DNA of 5,823 nt, from assembly GCA_041497995.1 (NCBI GenBank), contig JBGQHM010000419.1:1-5823 (forward strand). The letters run 5' to 3'. Below are positions 3,849-5,823 of the stretch, piece after piece. The DNA is from DATKMS01 sp041497995. Lineage in GTDB: Bacteria; Desulfobacterota; Binatia; HRBIN30. Below the pieces are notes generated by a model. The model saw nothing but the letters and a program-made list of their open reading frames with translations. It made no database searches and was not told where the DNA came from. How positions within the stretch are numbered: the first letter of the stretch is position 1; each line of letters begins with the position of its first letter. Both the position numbers and the translations under genes were made by a program.

Positions 3849-5555
3849 TCATCGAATCTCGATGTGCTCGTGCATCAACGTCAGCAGGGAGCCGTCCTCA
3901 AATGGGGTGGCGACGGTGCGCAGCACCTGCTGCCACGCTCCGGGTAGGTCCGTCGACTTGCCGCCGCTGACCGCTTCGCCGATGCGCTCCAGCAGCGATT
4001 TGTGCCGTGGGTAGAAAACCAGCTCGACCTCCTGCTTCGCGTCGATGCCGGCCGCCGCCTTGGCCGCTTGCGTCGCAGCCATAAAGCCGCCCAGCTCATC
4101 GACCAGGCCGTTCTCCTTCGCCTGCGCACCCGTCCACACGCGCCCGCGGCCGATGTCGTTGACGTGTTCCGCTGTCAGGTTGCGGCCGGTCGCGACGCGA
4201 TCGACGAAGACGTCGTAGATATGGTCCATCTCCGTCACCAGCTTCGCGCGGCCCTCGGGCGTGAGCGGAGTCGTCACGTCTTCGAGCGTCGCAAACGGCG
4301 CACGCGTGATGGTCTCGGTATTGATCCCCAGCCGCGCCAGGAGCCCCTTGACGTTGGCACGCGCAAACACCACGCCGATCGAGCCGGTCAGCGTGCCCGG
4401 TTGCGCGATGATGCGGCTGCCGCCGGCCGCAACGTAGTACCCACCCGAGCCTGCGACGTCGGACATCGACACGATCAGCGGCTTCTTCTTGCGCGCTTGC
4501 TGCGTGGCGCGCCACACCAGGTCGGACGCCAGCGCCGAGCCGCCAGGGCTGTCGACACGGAAGATGATCGCGCGCACGGCAGCGTCGTCGGCAGCGTCGT
4601 TGATGGCGCGGCTCACCGTGTCGCTGCCCATCATTTCTCCCTGGATGCCCGTGCCGCTGTCGCCGGTCACGATGCCGCCGACGGCATAGACAACGCCGAT
4701 CTTCGGTCCGACGTCCAAGCCCAACGACTGGGCGTCGATCTCTGCATAGTCTTTCATTTCGACCAACGGGGTCTGATCACCACCGATCTCATCGTGCAGG
4801 TCCTGCAAGTAGCGCGTCCCGTCACTCAGATGCGCGGCCTCGTAGTCAGCCGGAGACACCGGACACTTGTCGATCAGTGCGCGCACGGCGTCGGCATCGA
4901 TGCCGCGGTTCTGCACGATGCCGGCGACAAACTGCGCGTTCAGGCTATCGAGCAGTGAGTTGGCCATCTCGCGGTGTGCCGCGGTCATCTCCTTGTACGC
5001 GAGCATGTCCCCGAAAGTTTTGTATTCGCGCACCTTCTCGACATCCATTTGGATGTCGAGCTTCTCCCACACCCCGCCCAGGAAGATGAAGGTCGCCGCC
5101 AATCCGTTGAGCGGCGCGGTCACGCTCGGCGACATGTAGACGCGCTCGGCTGTGCTCGCCAGGTAGTATTCCCTATTGCTCCCACTGGCCTCGACCTGCA
5201 GCAGAGCCAGCAGGGGTTTGCCCGACTTCTTGAAGTCCAGCAGCGCATCGCGGATGTCCTGGATCTTCCCCCAACCAATCTCCAACGACGTCACCTTGAG
5301 GATGACGCCCTTGATGCGCTGATCGACCTGGGCTTCGCGGATCATCGTGAGCAAGTCGATAAGGGTGCGCTCGCGCCGGTGCAGCAAGCTGCCGATGAGA
5401 TCCTGCGGCGGCCCTTCGCTGTAGCTGCCACCGACTTCGAGCAGGAGGTAGCTGCCCGTCTTGATCGTCGGCGCGCGCAGCAGGCGACGCGCGATCAGGC
5501 CCCCGACCGTGACGATGACGAACAGGATGAAGAGGTAACGAATCAGTCTACGCAT
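3849..5555 (-). CDS. sppA: Signal peptide peptidase SppA, 67K type (S49 serine protease)
   Basis: This 568-residue inner-membrane protease degrades signal peptides left after preprotein cleavage. The length matches the long 67K class of SppA with two S49 repeats. Residues 5-23 are a single N-terminal membrane anchor (LIRYLFILFVIVTVGGL). The N-terminal repeat (about 60-240) contains the substrate-facing fold and the general base lysine, most likely K179 in VREYKTFGDML. The C-terminal repeat (about 284-500) begins KIGVVYAVGGIVTGDSG, has FRVDSPGGSALASD (332-345), the nucleophile region SDVAGSGGYYVAAGG (365-379, with S370 as the nucleophile) and TGSIGVV (390-396). The K-S dyad split between repeats is as in E. 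coli SppA. The start at ATG 5555 has GAGGAG (5568-5563) seven bases upstream. It is preceded by a same-strand gene ending 40 bp away and probably shares its transcript. It appears intact and is by far the clearest housekeeping gene here. Confidence 0.96.
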   Translation of the reverse strand: MRRLIRYLFILFVIVTVGGLIARRLLRAPTIKTGSYLLLEVGGSYSEGPPQDLIGSLLHRRERTLIDLLTMIREAQVDQRIKGVILKVTSLEIGWGKIQDIRDALLDFKKSGKPLLALLQVEASGSNREYYLASTAERVYMSPSVTAPLNGLAATFIFLGGVWEKLDIQMDVEKVREYKTFGDMLAYKEMTAAHREMANSLLDSLNAQFVAGIVQNRGIDADAVRALIDKCPVSPADYEAAHLSDGTRYLQDLHDEIGGDQTPLVEMKDYAEIDAQSLGLDVGPKIGVVYAVGGIVTGDSGTGIQGEMMGSDTVSRAINDAADDAAVRAIIFRVDSPGGSALASDLVWRATQQARKKKPLIVSMSDVAGSGGYYVAAGGSRIIAQPGTLTGSIGVVFARANVKGLLARLGINTETITRAPFATLEDVTTPLTPEGRAKLVTEMDHIYDVFVDRVATGRNLTAEHVNDIGRGRVWTGAQAKENGLVDELGGFMAATQAAKAAAGIDAKQEVELVFYPRHKSLLERIGEAVSGGKSTDLPGAWQQVLRTVATPFEDGSLLTLMHEHIEIR

Positions 5556-5562
5556 GGCGGTT

Positions 5563-5568
5563 CTCCTC
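5563..5568 (-). promoter_or_regulatory. Ribosome binding site of sppA
   Basis: GAGGAG on the minus strand, seven bases before the ATG at 5555, fixes the sppA start. Confidence 0.8.
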
Positions 5569-5595
5569 TTCGCGTGGCGGGCTCAGGTCGCCGCG

Positions 5596-5823
5596 TCATT
5601 CGGCGTGCGCCGCCGCCGCGAACAGCCGATGGAACATCGGCAGATCCACGCTGCCCCACAACCCCTTGAAGCGCCGCTCAACCGCGTCGAGCGCCCGGAG
5701 CGCCTCGGCGTACTGCGCCTCCGCATCGCGGGGGTGGCCGGCGAGAGTGTCCAACACCTGCTGGCGCACGCCGACCAGCACGCCATGCGTGTAGAGGACG
5801 AGTGCCGCTTGCGCCCCCAGCGC
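5596..5823 (-). CDS. C-terminal end of an unidentified protein (5' partial)
   Basis: The minus frame is open from the window edge to TGA at 5598-5596, giving 75 visible residues. It begins ALGAQAALVLYTHGVLVGVR, passes through an acidic/basic helical stretch (AEAQYAEALRALDAVERRFK) and ends VDLPMFHRLFAAAAHAE. It is Ala-rich and predicted to be mostly helical, with no motif I can name and no membrane helix in this part. Its stop lies 40 bp before the sppA start on the same strand, so the two are probably one transcription unit. The GTG at 5781 is unlikely to be the start because coding continues upstream in frame to the edge. The overlapping frame at 5583-5786 is Arg/Cys-rich and looks like a shadow. 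Function cannot be assigned from the visible part. Confidence 0.6.
   Translation of the reverse strand, partial: ALGAQAALVLYTHGVLVGVRQQVLDTLAGHPRDAEAQYAEALRALDAVERRFKGLWGSVDLPMFHRLFAAAAHAE

Noticed and set aside
3282..3947. A 221-codon plus-strand frame
   Set aside because: It is antisense to the exported-protein gene and the end of sppA and has the composition of a shadow frame. The minus-strand gene has a signal peptide and ribosome binding site.
4002..4958. A 318-codon plus-strand frame
   Set aside because: It lies antisense to the well-supported sppA gene, is rich in Arg, His and Asp in the way antisense frames of high-GC genes are, and shows no domain.

Overview
This is a high-GC window from what looks like a Gram-negative bacterium with tightly packed genes. 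A deltaproteobacterial, Binatia-like or acidobacterial lineage would fit, but nothing here fixes the taxon. Cell-envelope functions dominate both ends: the soluble tail of a membrane-anchored TPR protein on the left, and a 67K-type signal peptide peptidase (SppA) plus a secreted or membrane-anchored protein on the right.

Layout: (1) 2-694, plus strand, C-terminal part of a TPR protein of the membrane glycosyltransferase-plus-TPR type, cut by the window edge. (2) 754-808, a perfect 23-bp inverted repeat of REP type. (3) 841-1281, plus strand, a GNAT acyltransferase. (4) 1357-2579, minus strand, an accessory block made of toxin-antitoxin pieces and an integron-type recombination site. (5) 2580-2891, no convincing gene. 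(6) 2892-3743, minus strand, an exported protein of unusual architecture. (7) 3849-5555, minus strand, SppA. (8) 5596-5823, minus strand, the end of an unidentified gene, cut by the window edge and probably transcribed with sppA.

The accessory block is the most interesting part. An addiction-module antitoxin (PF09720 type, 2280-2513) overlaps a RelE/ParE-type toxin (1984-2283) by ATGA. The toxin stop codon lies inside the first conserved box of a structure with the hallmarks of an integron attC site (1900-1989). Both outer boxes, both inner boxes and two single-base bulges on the L'' arm are visible, oriented with the genes. A matching core site at 2573-2579 lies at the other end of the pair. 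Together they outline a 673-bp toxin-antitoxin gene cassette (1906-2578), although no integron integrase is in the window.

Just downstream, 34 bp past the attC crossover, lies a minus-strand gene (1424-1867). It appears to join a YxiG-like N-terminal domain directly to the C-terminal half of a DUF433 antitoxin. A 28-codon remnant of the partner DUF5615 PIN-like toxin (1357-1443) overlaps its end. This looks like a cassette region that acquired toxin-antitoxin modules and was then rearranged, leaving one apparently intact module and one broken, chimeric one.
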